Shown here: positions 9,925 through 19,444 of the stretch, piece by piece
Layout of the letters: each line of letters begins with the position of its first letter
How positions within the stretch are numbered: the stretch's first letter is position 1
The notes under the pieces: model-generated
What the model was told of the DNA's origin: nothing
What the model saw: the letters and a program-made list of their open reading frames with translations, nothing else
The model's database searches: none
Position numbers and translations under genes: made by a program
Assembly: GCF_003934165.1 (NCBI RefSeq)
Contig: NZ_RKST01000001.1
Location: 558,001-622,000, forward strand
Length of the DNA: 64,000 bases
DNA from: Borborobacter arsenicus
GTDB taxonomy: Bacteria; Pseudomonadota; Alphaproteobacteria; Rhizobiales; Rhizobiaceae
Direction of reading: 5' to 3'

Positions 9925-10137
9925 TTACTGCGCAGGAGCCGCCGGCTGGGTGGTGCCGCCAGTGCCGGTCTCGGGCGCAGGCGTTTCCGGAGCCGCTGCC
10001 GGCGGGGTGGTTTCAGGCGTGGTTTCGGTTGCCGGCGGCGTCGTGCTCTGAGTCGTGGTGCTGTCAGTGCTGTCGCTGCATGCGGCAATACCGAACAGGG
10101 CAACAGCGGAAACCGTGGCAAGAATGAGTTTCTTCAT
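9925..10137 (-). CDS. Small Thr/Pro/Glu-rich lipoprotein
   Basis: A 70-aa predicted lipoprotein of unknown function. It begins MKKLILATVSAVALFGIAAC, a lipoprotein signal peptide with the Cys of a lipobox at residue 20. The mature part is almost entirely Thr, Pro, Glu, Ala and Gly (TTPPATETTPETTPP), so it is probably unstructured. The ATG at 10137 has AGGAGAGAG upstream; the longer frame from 10161 is less likely. It has its own terminator and probably is an envelope spacer or surface protein; nothing in the sequence gives a specific role. Confidence 0.8.
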   Translation of the reverse strand: MKKLILATVSAVALFGIAACSDSTDSTTTQSTTPPATETTPETTPPAAAPETPAPETGTGGTTQPAAPAQ

Positions 10138-10230
10138 TATCTCTCTCCTAACGAACAACACCCAGTCTACCGGGCGGTCGTGTTAGGAATGTGCACAATG
10201 GCGCTTTGGTTTCGTCACTTACGCTGACTC

Positions 10231-10246
10231 GACGAAACATTTCGTC
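10231..10246. promoter_or_regulatory. Short palindrome in the lipoprotein/5-oxoprolinase gap
   Basis: GACGAAACATTTCGTC: 7-bp arms with a 2-bp centre, between divergent genes (10138-10348). It could be an operator for either gene or a short RNA hairpin; no regulator is linked to it. Confidence 0.3.
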
Positions 10247-10348
10247 AGGCACGGACTGTCGATTGACCTCACCGGATACTTGCAAACGTTGACTAATGGA
10301 TTTTGTTCAGCCTTAGAAACCGTTTCCGGCAACAAGGTATGACGCAAC

Positions 10349-13300
10349 ATGAAAGCAAAGCGCTGGGACTTCTGGATCGACCGCGGCGGCACATTCACCG
10401 ACATCATCGGTCGCGATCCGAACGGCGTCCTGCATCCGCACAAGCTGCTTTCTGAAAACCCGGAAGCCTATCGTGACGCCGCCATCCACGGCATTCGCGA
10501 CCTGCTCGGCATTCCGGTTGGCCGGCCGATCCCGCCCGGCCTGATCGGCGACATCAAGATGGGCACGACGGTGGCCACCAATGCGCTGCTGGAACGCAAA
10601 GGCGATCGCGTCCTGCTGCTGATCACCAAAGGGTTTCGCGACGCGCTGCGCATCGCCTACCAGGCGCGGCCCGATATCTTCGCCAAGCAGATCATCCTGC
10701 CCGAACAGCTTTATGAGCGGGTGGTGGAGGTGGAGGAACGGGTCCGCGCCGATGGCAGCGTGGAACAGGCGCTCGATCCGGACGCGACCCTGCCTTCGAT
10801 CGAACAGGCGCGCGCCGACGGCATCGATGCGGTGGCGATCGTCTTCATGCATGCGTGGAAGTTTCCCGAGCATGAGCAGAAGGTGGCCCAAGCCTGCCGC
10901 GACGCCGGTTTCGGCCAGGTCTCTGTCAGCCATGAGGTTTCGCCGCTGATCAAGCTTGTCGGCCGTGGCGACACTGCGGTGGTGGATGCCTATCTCTCGC
11001 CGATCCTGTCGCGCTACGTGCAAAGGGTGGCGACGGAGCTGGGGATCGAGGCCGGTCAACGGGCGAAGCCCGCAAGCGCGACCGCGCGTCGGCCGTTACC
11101 GGCCGCCCAAGCGGAGGCCAGCGAGCAAAGCGAGCGCTCGGCCGAGAGCCCAAGATTAATGTTCATGATGTCGTCGGGCGGCCTCACCGCTGCCGAGAAA
11201 TTCCAGGGCAAGGATGCGCTTCTGTCGGGTCCGGCCGGCGGCGTGGTCGGTATGGCAGAAACCGCCAGGCTTGCCGGCTTTGACAAGGTCATCGGTTTCG
11301 ACATGGGCGGCACCTCGACCGATGTCGCGCATTTCGACAGCGACTATGAGCGCGCCTTCGACACTGAGGTTGCCGGCGTGCGAGTGCGCGCGCCGATGAT
11401 GCGCATCCATACGGTAGCGGCAGGCGGTGGCTCGATCCTGCACTACACCTCCGGCCGCTTCCAGGCCGGGCCAGATTCGGCCGGCGCCAATCCCGGTCCG
11501 GCCTGCTATCGCCGGGGCGGGCCGCTTGCCGTCACCGACGCCAATGTCATGCTCGGCAAATTGCAGCCCGATTTCTTTCCCGCGATCTTCGGGCCCAATC
11601 AGGACGAGCCGCTGGACGCCGAGATCGTGCGGCGGAAATTCGAGGAACTGGCGGTCGAGATCGGCGACAGCCGCAGCCCGGAAACGGTGGCCGAAGGCTT
11701 CATCACCATCGCGGTGGAGAACATGGCCAACGCGATCAAGAAGATTTCGGTCCAGCGCGGCCATGACGTCACCGAATATCTGCTGAACTGCTTCGGCGGC
11801 GCCGGTGGCCAGCATGCCTGCCTCGTCGCCGACGCGCTTGGCATGGAATCCGTGCTTATCCATCCATTTTCCGGCCTGCTTTCGGCCTATGGCATCGGGC
11901 TTTCCTCGGTCTTCGCCTCGCGCCAGCAGGCACTGCTCCAGCCCTTGGCGGATGAATCGCTCCCGGACATAGGCGATTTGATTGCAGCACTCGGCAAGGA
12001 AGTGCTCGCCGAACTTGGCGATCAAGGCATTGCCGAGGCGGATGTCTCGTCGCGACCGCTGCTGCATGTGCGCTATGACGGCACCGACACCACCCTGCCC
12101 GTCTCGTTCGAAACCGGTTCGATTGAAGCCGCCATCAAAAGTTTCGAGGCGGCACACAAGGCGCAGTTCGGCTTTGTCTATGACGACAAGCCGATGATCG
12201 TCGAAGCTGTCAGCGTCGAAGGCACCGACATGGCAGGAAGCGGCGGTGACGAACCGCTGCAGGAGGTGGCCGAGCAATCGCCCGAGCCCGGCGAAAAGCG
12301 CAAGCTCCATAGCGACGGCGCATGGCACGATGCAGGCATCTTCCGCCGCGAGGCAATGTCTCCCGGCTGTAAGGTCGGTGGCCCCGCCCTTATCATCGAA
12401 AGCCACCAGACCATCGTGGTGGAACCGGGCTGGCAGGCCGAGATCACCGCGCGCAACCATATTCTGATGCGCCGCATAGCCAAGAAGCGGCGGATGGCAG
12501 CACTCGGCACCGAAGCCGATCCGGTGATGCTCGAGGTGTTCAATAATCTGTTCATGTCAATTGCCGAGCAGATGGGGCTGACGCTGCAAAACACCTCGCA
12601 TTCGGTCAATATCAAGGAGCGGCTCGACTTTTCCTGCGCCGTTTTCGAGAAGAACGGCGCCCTGGTGGCGAACGCGCCGCATATTCCGGTGCATCTGGGC
12701 TCGATGGACCGTTCGGTGGAAACCATCATCCGTCTCAATGAAGGCGATATTCACCCCGGCGACGTGTTCGCGCTCAACGCGCCCTATAATGGCGGCACGC
12801 ATCTGCCGGACATAACTGTGGTGACGCCGGTGTTTGAGGAAGCAGGCTCTTCTACCTCCCCCTTGTGGGGAGGTCGCGCCGAAGGCGCGGAGACCCCCAC
12901 CCCGGACCTGCGGTCCGACCCTCCCCACAAGGGGGAGGGTAAAGAACGCCGCATCCTCTTCTGGGTCGCCTCGCGCGGCCACCATGCAGATGTCGGCGGC
13001 ACCGCGCCCGGCTCGATGACCCCGATGGCAACCACGGTCGACGAAGAGGGCATTCTGTTCGACAATTTCCGCCTGGTGGAGCGTGGTCGCTTCCGCGAAA
13101 AGGCGCTGCACGACCTTTTGACCAACCACTCCTACCCCGCCCGCAACCCGAGCCAGAACATTGCCGACCTCAAGGCGCAGATCGCCGCCAATGAGAAGGG
13201 TGCGGCGGAATTGCGCAAGATGGTCGCGCATTTCGGGCTGGAGGTGGTGGAGGCCTATATGGGCCATGTGCAGGACAATGCCGCCGAAAGCGTGCGCCGC

Positions 13301-14158
13301 GTGCTCGAACGCCTGCCGGACAGTTCGCATTATGAATATCCGACCGATACCGGCCAGGTGATCAGGGTAAAGATCACCGTTGATCGCAAAAAGCGCGAGG
13401 CGACGGTGGATTTCACCGGCACTTCGAAAGTGGAGAAGAACAATTTCAACGCGCCGGAGCCGGTGGCGCGCGCCGCCGTGCTGTATGCGTTCCGGGTGAT
13501 GGTCGAGGGCAATATCCCGATGAATGCCGGCTGCCTGCGGCCGATCAACATCGTCATTCCGGAGGGCTGCATGCTCAAGCCGACCTATCCGGCAGCGGTG
13601 GTGGCCGGCAATGTCGAGACCTCCCAGCACGTCACCAACGCAATTTTCGGGGCGATGGGCGCATTGGCCAATGCGCAAGGCACGATGAACAACCTGACCT
13701 TCGGCAATGACCGCTACCAATATTACGAGACGATCTGCTCCGGTTCGCCGGCAGGCCGGATGAACAGCGGCCAGGGTTTCCACGGCACCCCGGGCGTCCA
13801 TACCCACATGACCAATTCGCGCCTGACCGACCCGGAGATATTGGAGCTGCGCTTCCCCGTGGTGCTGGAGGATTTCCATATCCGCGAAGGATCGGGCGGC
13901 GAGGGCAAATGGCATGCCGGCGACGGCACGCGCCGCACCATCCGCTTCCTGGAGCGGATGGAATGCGCGATCCTCTCCTCGCACCGCAACCGGCCGCCTA
14001 AAGGCATCGATGGCGGCGGCGATGGCGAGGCGGGCGCAACGCAGGTGCGCCGCAATGACGGCACGGTCGAGACGCTACGCGCCTGCGACCAGACTACGCT
14101 TGAAGCCGGCGAGGCGGTGATCGTGACCACACCGACTCCGGGCGGTTTCGGCAGGTAA
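10349..14158 (+). CDS. 5-oxoprolinase (ATP-hydrolysing), hydantoinase A/B fusion
   Basis: Cleaves 5-oxo-L-proline to glutamate with ATP, or a related hydantoinase reaction. It is 1269 aa: HyuA-type half (about 1-700, [10 protein letters not shown] at 8-17, [28 protein letters not shown]) and HyuB-type half (about 715-1265, [18 protein letters not shown]). A bacterial fusion is usually nearer 1200 aa; the excess matches two in-frame inserts at about residues 237-268 and 834-865 that are palindromic DNA elements. Fusion into one chain with both halves favours oxoprolinase over hydantoinase. A hairpin (14165-14200) follows the stop. Confidence 0.9.
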   Translation: MKAKRWDFWIDRGGTFTDIIGRDPNGVLHPHKLLSENPEAYRDAAIHGIRDLLGIPVGRPIPPGLIGDIKMGTTVATNALLERKGDRVLLLITKGFRDALRIAYQARPDIFAKQIILPEQLYERVVEVEERVRADGSVEQALDPDATLPSIEQARADGIDAVAIVFMHAWKFPEHEQKVAQACRDAGFGQVSVSHEVSPLIKLVGRGDTAVVDAYLSPILSRYVQRVATELGIEAGQRAKPASATARRPLPAAQAEASEQSERSAESPRLMFMMSSGGLTAAEKFQGKDALLSGPAGGVVGMAETARLAGFDKVIGFDMGGTSTDVAHFDSDYERAFDTEVAGVRVRAPMMRIHTVAAGGGSILHYTSGRFQAGPDSAGANPGPACYRRGGPLAVTDANVMLGKLQPDFFPAIFGPNQDEPLDAEIVRRKFEELAVEIGDSRSPETVAEGFITIAVENMANAIKKISVQRGHDVTEYLLNCFGGAGGQHACLVADALGMESVLIHPFSGLLSAYGIGLSSVFASRQQALLQPLADESLPDIGDLIAALGKEVLAELGDQGIAEADVSSRPLLHVRYDGTDTTLPVSFETGSIEAAIKSFEAAHKAQFGFVYDDKPMIVEAVSVEGTDMAGSGGDEPLQEVAEQSPEPGEKRKLHSDGAWHDAGIFRREAMSPGCKVGGPALIIESHQTIVVEPGWQAEITARNHILMRRIAKKRRMAALGTEADPVMLEVFNNLFMSIAEQMGLTLQNTSHSVNIKERLDFSCAVFEKNGALVANAPHIPVHLGSMDRSVETIIRLNEGDIHPGDVFALNAPYNGGTHLPDITVVTPVFEEAGSSTSPLWGGRAEGAETPTPDLRSDPPHKGEGKERRILFWVASRGHHADVGGTAPGSMTPMATTVDEEGILFDNFRLVERGRFREKALHDLLTNHSYPARNPSQNIADLKAQIAANEKGAAELRKMVAHFGLEVVEAYMGHVQDNAAESVRRVLERLPDSSHYEYPTDTGQVIRVKITVDRKKREATVDFTGTSKVEKNNFNAPEPVARAAVLYAFRVMVEGNIPMNAGCLRPINIVIPEGCMLKPTYPAAVVAGNVETSQHVTNAIFGAMGALANAQGTMNNLTFGNDRYQYYETICSGSPAGRMNSGQGFHGTPGVHTHMTNSRLTDPEILELRFPVVLEDFHIREGSGGEGKWHAGDGTRRTIRFLERMECAILSSHRNRPPKGIDGGGDGEAGATQVRRNDGTVETLRACDQTTLEAGEAVIVTTPTPGGFGR
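11056..11152 (+). repeat. Palindrome-rich insert inside the 5-oxoprolinase frame (element 1)
   Basis: About 97 bp, read in frame as Arg/Ala/Ser/Glu-rich residues 237-268 between ELGIEAG and [10 protein letters not shown], which are contiguous in my memory of the family. The DNA contains nested hairpins (CGGGCGAAGCCCG, GGCCGTTACCGGCC, GCGAGCAAAGCGAGCGC), the style of a REP element. Boundaries are approximate. Confidence 0.65.
12850..12941 (+). repeat. RIME-like palindromic insert inside the 5-oxoprolinase frame (element 2)
   Basis: Perfect 19-bp inverted repeat: arms at 12855-12873 and 12920-12938 (CCTCCCCCTTGTGGGGAGG and its complement), with an inner GGACC/GGTCC hairpin at 12904-12916. It is translated in frame as about 32 residues rich in Ser, Pro and Gly between [10 protein letters not shown] and [11 protein letters not shown]. 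Such arms are typical of dispersed intergenic repeats in Mesorhizobium-type genomes. Confidence 0.75.
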
Positions 14159-14164
14159 CGCTTG

Positions 14165-14200
14165 GAGCCGTTCTGGTTTAAACGGATCGAGAAACGGCTC
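14165..14200 (+). terminator. Hairpin after the 5-oxoprolinase gene
   Basis: GAGCCGTT at 14165-14172 pairs with AACGGCTC at 14193-14200 (8 bp, 20-nt loop), 6 bp after the stop. No T-run follows, so it may be a weak terminator or part of the dispersed repeat next to it. Confidence 0.4.
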
Positions 14201-14212
14201 TAAACTTTGGCC

Positions 14213-14257
14213 GCATTTCCGGACGCAAAACCGTTTCACACTTTTGCTGGAAAATGC
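14213..14257. repeat. Dispersed 45-bp imperfect palindrome
   Basis: Outer arms GCATTTCC (14213-14220) and GGAAAATGC (14249-14257), with a GCAAAACCG...TTTTGC interior. It ends exactly at the stop codon of the serine hydrolase on the other strand. The text resembles short repeats common between genes in Rhizobiales. Confidence 0.55.
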
Positions 14258-15649
14258 CTATTCCAGCGCGGCAACCAATGCTGCCACCAGCGCCTGCGGC
14301 TTGTAGCCGATCTTGGAAGGTGTCAGCCCGAGCCGCAGCACGACAAGCCGGTGCGAGGGGATGATGGCCGTCGACTGGCCGTCATGCCCGAGCATCCAAT
14401 AGGCATCGTTGGGCAGATCGATGCCGCCATCCGGATCGGCACCGACCGGTCCCGGCCCGGTCGGGCCATGCAGCCAGACCTGCCCTCGCCCATATTCGTC
14501 ATTCGAGGCGGGTGCTGCCTCATGCATCCAGGCGACGAAACCGGAGGGCAGCAGCTGCCTCCCGTTCCACGCCCCGTCATCGAGCAGGAACTGGCCGAAG
14601 CGCGCCCAGTCCCTCGCGGTTGCATAGAGATAGGACGAACCGGCAAAGGTGCCGCGGGCGTCGGTCTCGAATATGGCACTCGCCATGCCGAGAGGGTCGA
14701 ACAATGCGGCGCGCGGCCATGCCAGCGCCCGGTCAGGATCGCCGACCGCATCCTGCCACAGCTTCGACAGCAACGCAGCCGTGCCGCTGGAATAGCTCCA
14801 GACCTTGCCCGGCTCGCCTGACAGCGGCTTATCGGCGGCGAAAGAAGCCATGTCCGGCTCCAGATAGAGCATGCGCGTGACATCGGTCACGTCGCCATAA
14901 TCCTCGTTGAAGGCGAGCCCCGACGACATCGCCATCAGGTCGGCGAGGCTGATCTGTGCACGCCTATCCGCCTTCCAGCTCTCAAAAAGGCCCTTGGCTT
15001 CGAGGCTCATCTTGCCGTCGCGGATCAGCGTTCCGACCAGTGCGGCATTGACCGTCTTGGTCATCGACCAGCCAAGCAGCGGGGTCGAGGCTGAAAAGCC
15101 ATCGCCATAGCGCTCGCCGACAATGCGCCCATCCTTGACCACCACGACTGCGCGCATGCCCGGCCCGGTCAGGCCCGCATCGTCGAGTACTGCGGCAAGC
15201 GCTGGATCTTGCGAAGGCTGGACATGCTCGCCTTGCGGCCACAGGGCTTCGGGGTCGGCGACTACCTCCGCTGGCGGTTCCTGCGCGAAGGCTCTTGCCG
15301 CTTCCAAATCGCCATCCGGCACGGTGGCGCAGCCGCCATTGTCACGCGCGACGGCAAGCCCGCCGCCAAACAGGCCGAACAGCCCGGCTTTCACCGTTCC
15401 GGCTTCAGGATCGACGCTAACCGACATCAGCCGCAAGAGCGGATGGCCGGGTGCCTGCACATCGACCTTCAGCACTTCGGCAGCATTCCGCCCGGCGACG
15501 AAGACATTGGAACAGACGATCTTGGCTGCATAGTTCGAGCCCACCTGGATCAGAGCCGGCGGCGCGACATAAAGCCAGAGGCCGATGCCGGTAATGACAA
15601 GCAGAACCGCCGCTGCCAGCCATTTCGCACTTGTCCGCAGGACCCGCAT
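14258..15649 (-). CDS. Membrane-anchored serine hydrolase, beta-lactamase/class C PBP family
   Basis: Serine hydrolase of the beta-lactamase/D-aminopeptidase/esterase superfamily. It has 463 aa with one N-terminal transmembrane segment (about 8-28, WLAAAVLLVITGIGLWLYV) and an extracytoplasmic catalytic domain from about 150. The SxxK nucleophile is SMTK (S195-K198) in GWSMTKTVNA; YSSGTAALL later supplies the Tyr-x-Ser type motif. The ATG at 15649 is chosen because GGGAGGG lies at the right distance; another is 6 bp upstream. It is transcribed divergently from the GH25 gene. Substrate is unknown; beta-lactam hydrolysis is not implied. Confidence 0.85.
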   Translation of the reverse strand: MRVLRTSAKWLAAAVLLVITGIGLWLYVAPPALIQVGSNYAAKIVCSNVFVAGRNAAEVLKVDVQAPGHPLLRLMSVSVDPEAGTVKAGLFGLFGGGLAVARDNGGCATVPDGDLEAARAFAQEPPAEVVADPEALWPQGEHVQPSQDPALAAVLDDAGLTGPGMRAVVVVKDGRIVGERYGDGFSASTPLLGWSMTKTVNAALVGTLIRDGKMSLEAKGLFESWKADRRAQISLADLMAMSSGLAFNEDYGDVTDVTRMLYLEPDMASFAADKPLSGEPGKVWSYSSGTAALLSKLWQDAVGDPDRALAWPRAALFDPLGMASAIFETDARGTFAGSSYLYATARDWARFGQFLLDDGAWNGRQLLPSGFVAWMHEAAPASNDEYGRGQVWLHGPTGPGPVGADPDGGIDLPNDAYWMLGHDGQSTAIIPSHRLVVLRLGLTPSKIGYKPQALVAALVAALE

Positions 15650-15858
15650 ATTCATCCCTCCCGCTTCGCCGCAATAGCGGTCTTCACGCAATTGTCATGG
15701 CCTGTCATAACCATCAACGGAAAATCAACCATGTTGGCGCAAGACAGAACTGGCTGCCCGTAACCACGGACAGCGGCAGAATCGATGATAGGGGCGTGAC
15801 TCATCGGGCGCACCCCGGTTAAATGCCGACGCCGGAATTACGGTGCGAAGGAGAGGGT

Positions 15859-16674
15859 ATGCGCCGCATTGCGCCGCTGATACTGCTTGCAGCCGCGCTG
15901 GCCGCCTGCACCACTATGGACGACCTCGCTCCGGTCGGCTCCTCGACAACGACCACGACCTTCACCCATGGCGAGGTGATGGTGCGCTATCCGCGCTTCG
16001 ACGACAACGACCCGCACAAATGGACGGCGCGCGCGCCGTGGCAGCACCCCGTCCACGGCACCGACGTCTCCAAATATCAGATGTCGGTCGATTGGCAGAA
16101 GGCAAAGGCCAGCGGCATTTCCTTCGCCTTCGTCAAGGCCACCGAAGGCGGCGACCGCGTCGATGATTATTTCCGCGAGCACTGGCGCGAAACGAAGGCT
16201 GCCGGCATTCCCCGCAGCGCCTATCATTTCTACTATTTCTGCCGCACGGCAAAGGAGCAGGCCGAGTGGTTCATCCGCAACGTGCCGCGCGAGCGTTCCG
16301 CCCTGCCCCCGGTGCTGGACATGGAATGGAACCCGCAATCGCCGACCTGCAAGCTCAGGCCGCCGCCGGCGACCGTGCGCAGCGAGATGCGGACCTTCCT
16401 GGAGATCGTGGAAAAGCACTACGGCAAGAAGCCGATCATCTACACCTCGATCGACTTCTTCGACGATAACGGGCTTTCCGGCTTCCACGGCTACCCTTAC
16501 TGGCTGCGTTCGGTCGCCGGCCATCCGGGCGAACGCTATGGCAGCCACCCCTTCACCTTCTGGCAATATACCGGCACCGGCGTCGTGCCCGGCATCAGAG
16601 GCGATGCCGATATCAACGTCTTCAATGGCAGCGAGGCCGCCTGGAACAAATGGCTTAAGCAAAACACGCATTAA
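15859..16674 (+). CDS. GH25 (Cel-type) lysozyme-like lipoprotein
   Basis: Glycoside hydrolase family 25 muramidase. It has 271 aa: lipoprotein signal peptide with lipobox Cys at residue 17 (AALAAC), a short Thr-rich linker, then the GH25 barrel. GTDVSKYQ, FAFVKATEGG, AYHFYYFC and PVLDMEW contain the acidic catalytic residues of the family, and FWQYTGTG closes the barrel. The ATG at 15859 follows GAAGGAGAGG. It likely acts in the periplasm on peptidoglycan; it is followed 81 bp later by an MltB-type enzyme on the same strand. Confidence 0.92.
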   Translation: MRRIAPLILLAAALAACTTMDDLAPVGSSTTTTTFTHGEVMVRYPRFDDNDPHKWTARAPWQHPVHGTDVSKYQMSVDWQKAKASGISFAFVKATEGGDRVDDYFREHWRETKAAGIPRSAYHFYYFCRTAKEQAEWFIRNVPRERSALPPVLDMEWNPQSPTCKLRPPPATVRSEMRTFLEIVEKHYGKKPIIYTSIDFFDDNGLSGFHGYPYWLRSVAGHPGERYGSHPFTFWQYTGTGVVPGIRGDADINVFNGSEAAWNKWLKQNTH

Positions 16675-16755
16675 GCTTCATCTTGCCTGCTTTTCGCCAT
16701 GTCTTTTGGGCAGACGGTGATATTGAACTCACCAACAGGACTTGGAGCGGGAAAG

Positions 16756-17934
16756 ATGCTACGGCGCAGGCGGCTGGTTGCAATGTTTATGGTAGCCATG
16801 ACGGCGTCACCTGCCTTGGCGCAGGAATGCGGCGGTGACTTCACCGCCTGGAAGAATGCGCTTAAAGCTGAGGCCATCGCCGAGGGGATCAGGCCGACCG
16901 GACTTGCCGCGCTGGACAGCGCCGGCATCGACCAGAAGGTGCTGCAGCGCGACCGCGCGCAGGGCGTGTTCACCCAGACCTTCGCCGAATTTTCGGGCCG
17001 CATGATTTCCGACTACCGCCTGAAGCAGGGCGCGGCCAATCTGATGAAATATGCCGATGTTTTTGCCCGAGCAGAGCAGGAATTCGGCGTTCCAGGCCCT
17101 GTTATCGCGGCTTTTTGGGCGCTTGAGACGGATTTCGGCGCAGTTCAGGGCGATTTTCACACATTAAGTGCGCTGGTGACGCTGGCGCATGACTGCCGCC
17201 GGCCCCAGCTTTTCAGGCCGCAGATTATTCCGCTGCTGAAACTGATCGAGCAGGGAACCCTGCCCGCCGACGTCAAGGGCGCCTGGGCCGGCGAGATCGG
17301 CCAGACGCAGATGCTGCCCTCGGACTATCTGCTGCGCGGCGTCGACGGCGATGGCGACGGCATTGTCGACCTGCGCAACAGCGCGCCTGACGTCATCATG
17401 ACCACTGCCAAGAAAATCCAATCGCGCGGCTGGAAGCGCGGCGAGCCTTGGCTGCAGGAGGTGCGCGTGCCTGAGCATATGCCCTGGGAGGAAACCGGCC
17501 GCACCAACAAGCTGCCGATTTCGCAACTCGCCGACTGGGGCATCACTGACCGCGCGGGAAAGCCACTCGCCACCTCCGGCCTGAAGGCCGGTGTCATCCT
17601 GCCCATGGGCCACAAGGGCCCGGCCTTCCTGGGCTACGACAATTACGACGTCTATCTCGAATGGAACCAGTCGATCACCTACACGCTGACGGCAGCGCAT
17701 CTGGCCACCCGTCTTGCCGGCGAGCCGCCCTTCGAGCATGGCCAGCCCCAGCAGGGATTGACCGGCGAGGCGATGAAGACCTTGCAGCAGAAACTGCATG
17801 ACAAGGGCTACGACGTCGGCGGCATCGACGGCATTCTCGGCACCAATACGCGCGAGGCGATCCGCCAGGAGCAGATTCGCCTCGGCCTGCCCGTCGACGG
17901 CTGGCCGACGCCGGACCTGCTGGCAAATTTGTGA
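16756..17934 (+). CDS. Lytic murein transglycosylase, MltB type, with PG-binding domain
   Basis: Periplasmic lytic transglycosylase (SLT_2 family). It has 392 aa: signal peptide (MLRRRRLVAMFMVAMTASPALA), catalytic domain about 25-320 with E124 in FWALETDFGAVQGDFHTL, GEIGQTQMLPSDYL, and a C-terminal PG_binding_1 domain (about 332-392, LQQKLHDKGYDVGGIDGILG). The start at 16756 follows GGAGCGGGAAAG; the frame extends upstream to 16699 without a signal peptide. No lipobox, so soluble rather than the lipoprotein MltB of E. coli. Confidence 0.93.
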   Translation: MLRRRRLVAMFMVAMTASPALAQECGGDFTAWKNALKAEAIAEGIRPTGLAALDSAGIDQKVLQRDRAQGVFTQTFAEFSGRMISDYRLKQGAANLMKYADVFARAEQEFGVPGPVIAAFWALETDFGAVQGDFHTLSALVTLAHDCRRPQLFRPQIIPLLKLIEQGTLPADVKGAWAGEIGQTQMLPSDYLLRGVDGDGDGIVDLRNSAPDVIMTTAKKIQSRGWKRGEPWLQEVRVPEHMPWEETGRTNKLPISQLADWGITDRAGKPLATSGLKAGVILPMGHKGPAFLGYDNYDVYLEWNQSITYTLTAAHLATRLAGEPPFEHGQPQQGLTGEAMKTLQQKLHDKGYDVGGIDGILGTNTREAIRQEQIRLGLPVDGWPTPDLLANL

Positions 17935-17972
17935 GGTTAAGGGAATAGGGCAGTAGGGAAAGAAAGGACACC

Positions 17973-18028
17973 CTATTCCCCTATTCCCCTATTCCCCTAT
18001 TCCCCTATTCCCCTATTCCCCTATTCCT
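17973..18028. repeat. Tandem octamer repeat, 7 copies of CTATTCCC
   Basis: Seven head-to-tail copies of an 8-bp unit (the last CTATTCCT) ending at the base before the decarboxylase stop codon. An inverted copy, GGGAATAGGG, is at 17941-17950 just after the transglycosylase stop, so transcripts from either side could fold. It sits between two convergent genes and may act as a terminator; copy number is likely to vary between strains. Confidence 0.9.
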
Positions 18029-19249
18029 TCAATCCGCCATCGTCTCCAGACTGGCGAAGCCTTGCGGCGCGTCACCCTCTTCGAACGGCGTCGCTACCTC
18101 GACAAAGGTGTCGGGATAGAAGCCGTTGAAGCGCGTGCGCAGGGAAAGCGAATAGGCGCCGATGTGACCGATTTCGATCCAGTCGCCGGTGTCGATCGTC
18201 TCCGGCAGCCAGAAAGGCCGCGATAATATATCGACGGAATCGCAGGTTGCCCCGCAGACCTTGAACGGCACGATGGTTTCGGCCGCGCCGTTGCGCGAGC
18301 GGATCGCCGGATCGGGGATGAAGCGCGCCGGCAGCGTGATCTTGCCGGTCCAGGAATCCGATAGCGACGCCCAGATGCCATCATTGATGTAAAGCCGCCT
18401 GCCCTTGCGCAGCAGCACGCGCACGATCAGCGAGAAAGCGCGCGCCACGATCACCCGGCCCGGCTCGGCCACCAGCGGCGTGGTATCGAACTGATACTCG
18501 GCAATATCGCCGCGCAGCCGCGACATGATCTGCCCGAGCGAGGGCATCTCGACCTTCTTGCGGTTGGGATCGTGCCCATATTCAGCCGGAAAGCCGCCGC
18601 CCACATCAAGCCCCGCTATATCGAAACTTAGGCGGTTGCGCACCCAGTCGGCCGAGGCCAGCGCCCGCTCATAGGTATCAGGATCTTCGATCTGGCTGCC
18701 GACATGAAAGCAGATGCCGACCTTGTAGCCGCTCCTGTTGAGCCGCTCGGCCAATTCCACCGCATAGGCAGGGCCCGCACCGAATTTCTTCGACAGTTCG
18801 TAGGCCGCCTGCCCCTTGGTCTGGATGCGCACGAAAACCGTCATCGCGCCGGGGTCGATGTCGAGAGCGCGCACCACGCGGGTCAGCTTGGTGATCTCGT
18901 CCTCATGGTCGATCGCGATGGTGCGGATGCCATATTGCTCCAGCGCAAGCCTGATATCCGACTGCGCCTTGACCGGATGCATGTAGAGCATCTCGGCCTC
19001 TTTCGAGACCGCGCGCACGGCGGCGAATTCGCCCGGCGAGGCCACGTCGAAGGCCGTCACGCCGGCTTCGACCAGCGTTTTCAGGACCACGGGTTCCCCA
19101 TTGGTCTTGACGGCATAGGCCGTCTTGCCGGGGAACATCTCCATGAATTGCCTGGTGTCGGCCTTCAGCACCTCGGGCCGAAAGCAATAGACCGGATCGT
19201 CGGGGCGAAGGGTAAGGGCTGCTGCTTTCGCATTGTCGAATCGCTGCAT
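18029..19249 (-). CDS. Ornithine/lysine decarboxylase, alanine-racemase-fold (type III)
   Basis: PLP-dependent decarboxylase that makes putrescine (or cadaverine) for polyamine synthesis. It has 406 aa from the ATG at 19249, preceded by GAGGAGG. The Schiff-base lysine is K48 in AYAVKTN, GGGFP is the phosphate loop, and CDSVD (336-340) carries the catalytic Cys of eukaryotic-type ODCs. Length and motifs fit ODC better than DAP decarboxylase; lysine activity cannot be excluded. The start region extends divergently towards the EamA transporter gene. Confidence 0.9.
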   Translation of the reverse strand: MQRFDNAKAAALTLRPDDPVYCFRPEVLKADTRQFMEMFPGKTAYAVKTNGEPVVLKTLVEAGVTAFDVASPGEFAAVRAVSKEAEMLYMHPVKAQSDIRLALEQYGIRTIAIDHEDEITKLTRVVRALDIDPGAMTVFVRIQTKGQAAYELSKKFGAGPAYAVELAERLNRSGYKVGICFHVGSQIEDPDTYERALASADWVRNRLSFDIAGLDVGGGFPAEYGHDPNRKKVEMPSLGQIMSRLRGDIAEYQFDTTPLVAEPGRVIVARAFSLIVRVLLRKGRRLYINDGIWASLSDSWTGKITLPARFIPDPAIRSRNGAAETIVPFKVCGATCDSVDILSRPFWLPETIDTGDWIEIGHIGAYSLSLRTRFNGFYPDTFVEVATPFEEGDAPQGFASLETMAD

Positions 19250-19444
19250 GCATCCTCCTCGGACTGCGGGCCGCAACCTAGCGCACAAGCCGACGGATCG
19301 GAATCGATTTCTGGGCGGGATTGATGGGGTTGTCAGGAATACCCCAAGTCACGGCCGGCCACCTATCGGGCCAGGCTGGATTCGGGTGGCGGGGTTTCCG
19401 CGCGAAGCTTAGATATGGCTCGATGGATTCTGAAGGGACAAGCT

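Noticed and set aside
11156-12460. 434-aa minus-strand frame inside 5-oxoprolinase
   Set aside because: No domain and no ribosome-binding site; the plus-strand protein is continuous across it.
12557-13984. 475-aa minus-strand frame inside 5-oxoprolinase
   Set aside because: Codon-shadow frame typical of GC-rich genes; the sense protein has conserved HyuB motifs throughout.
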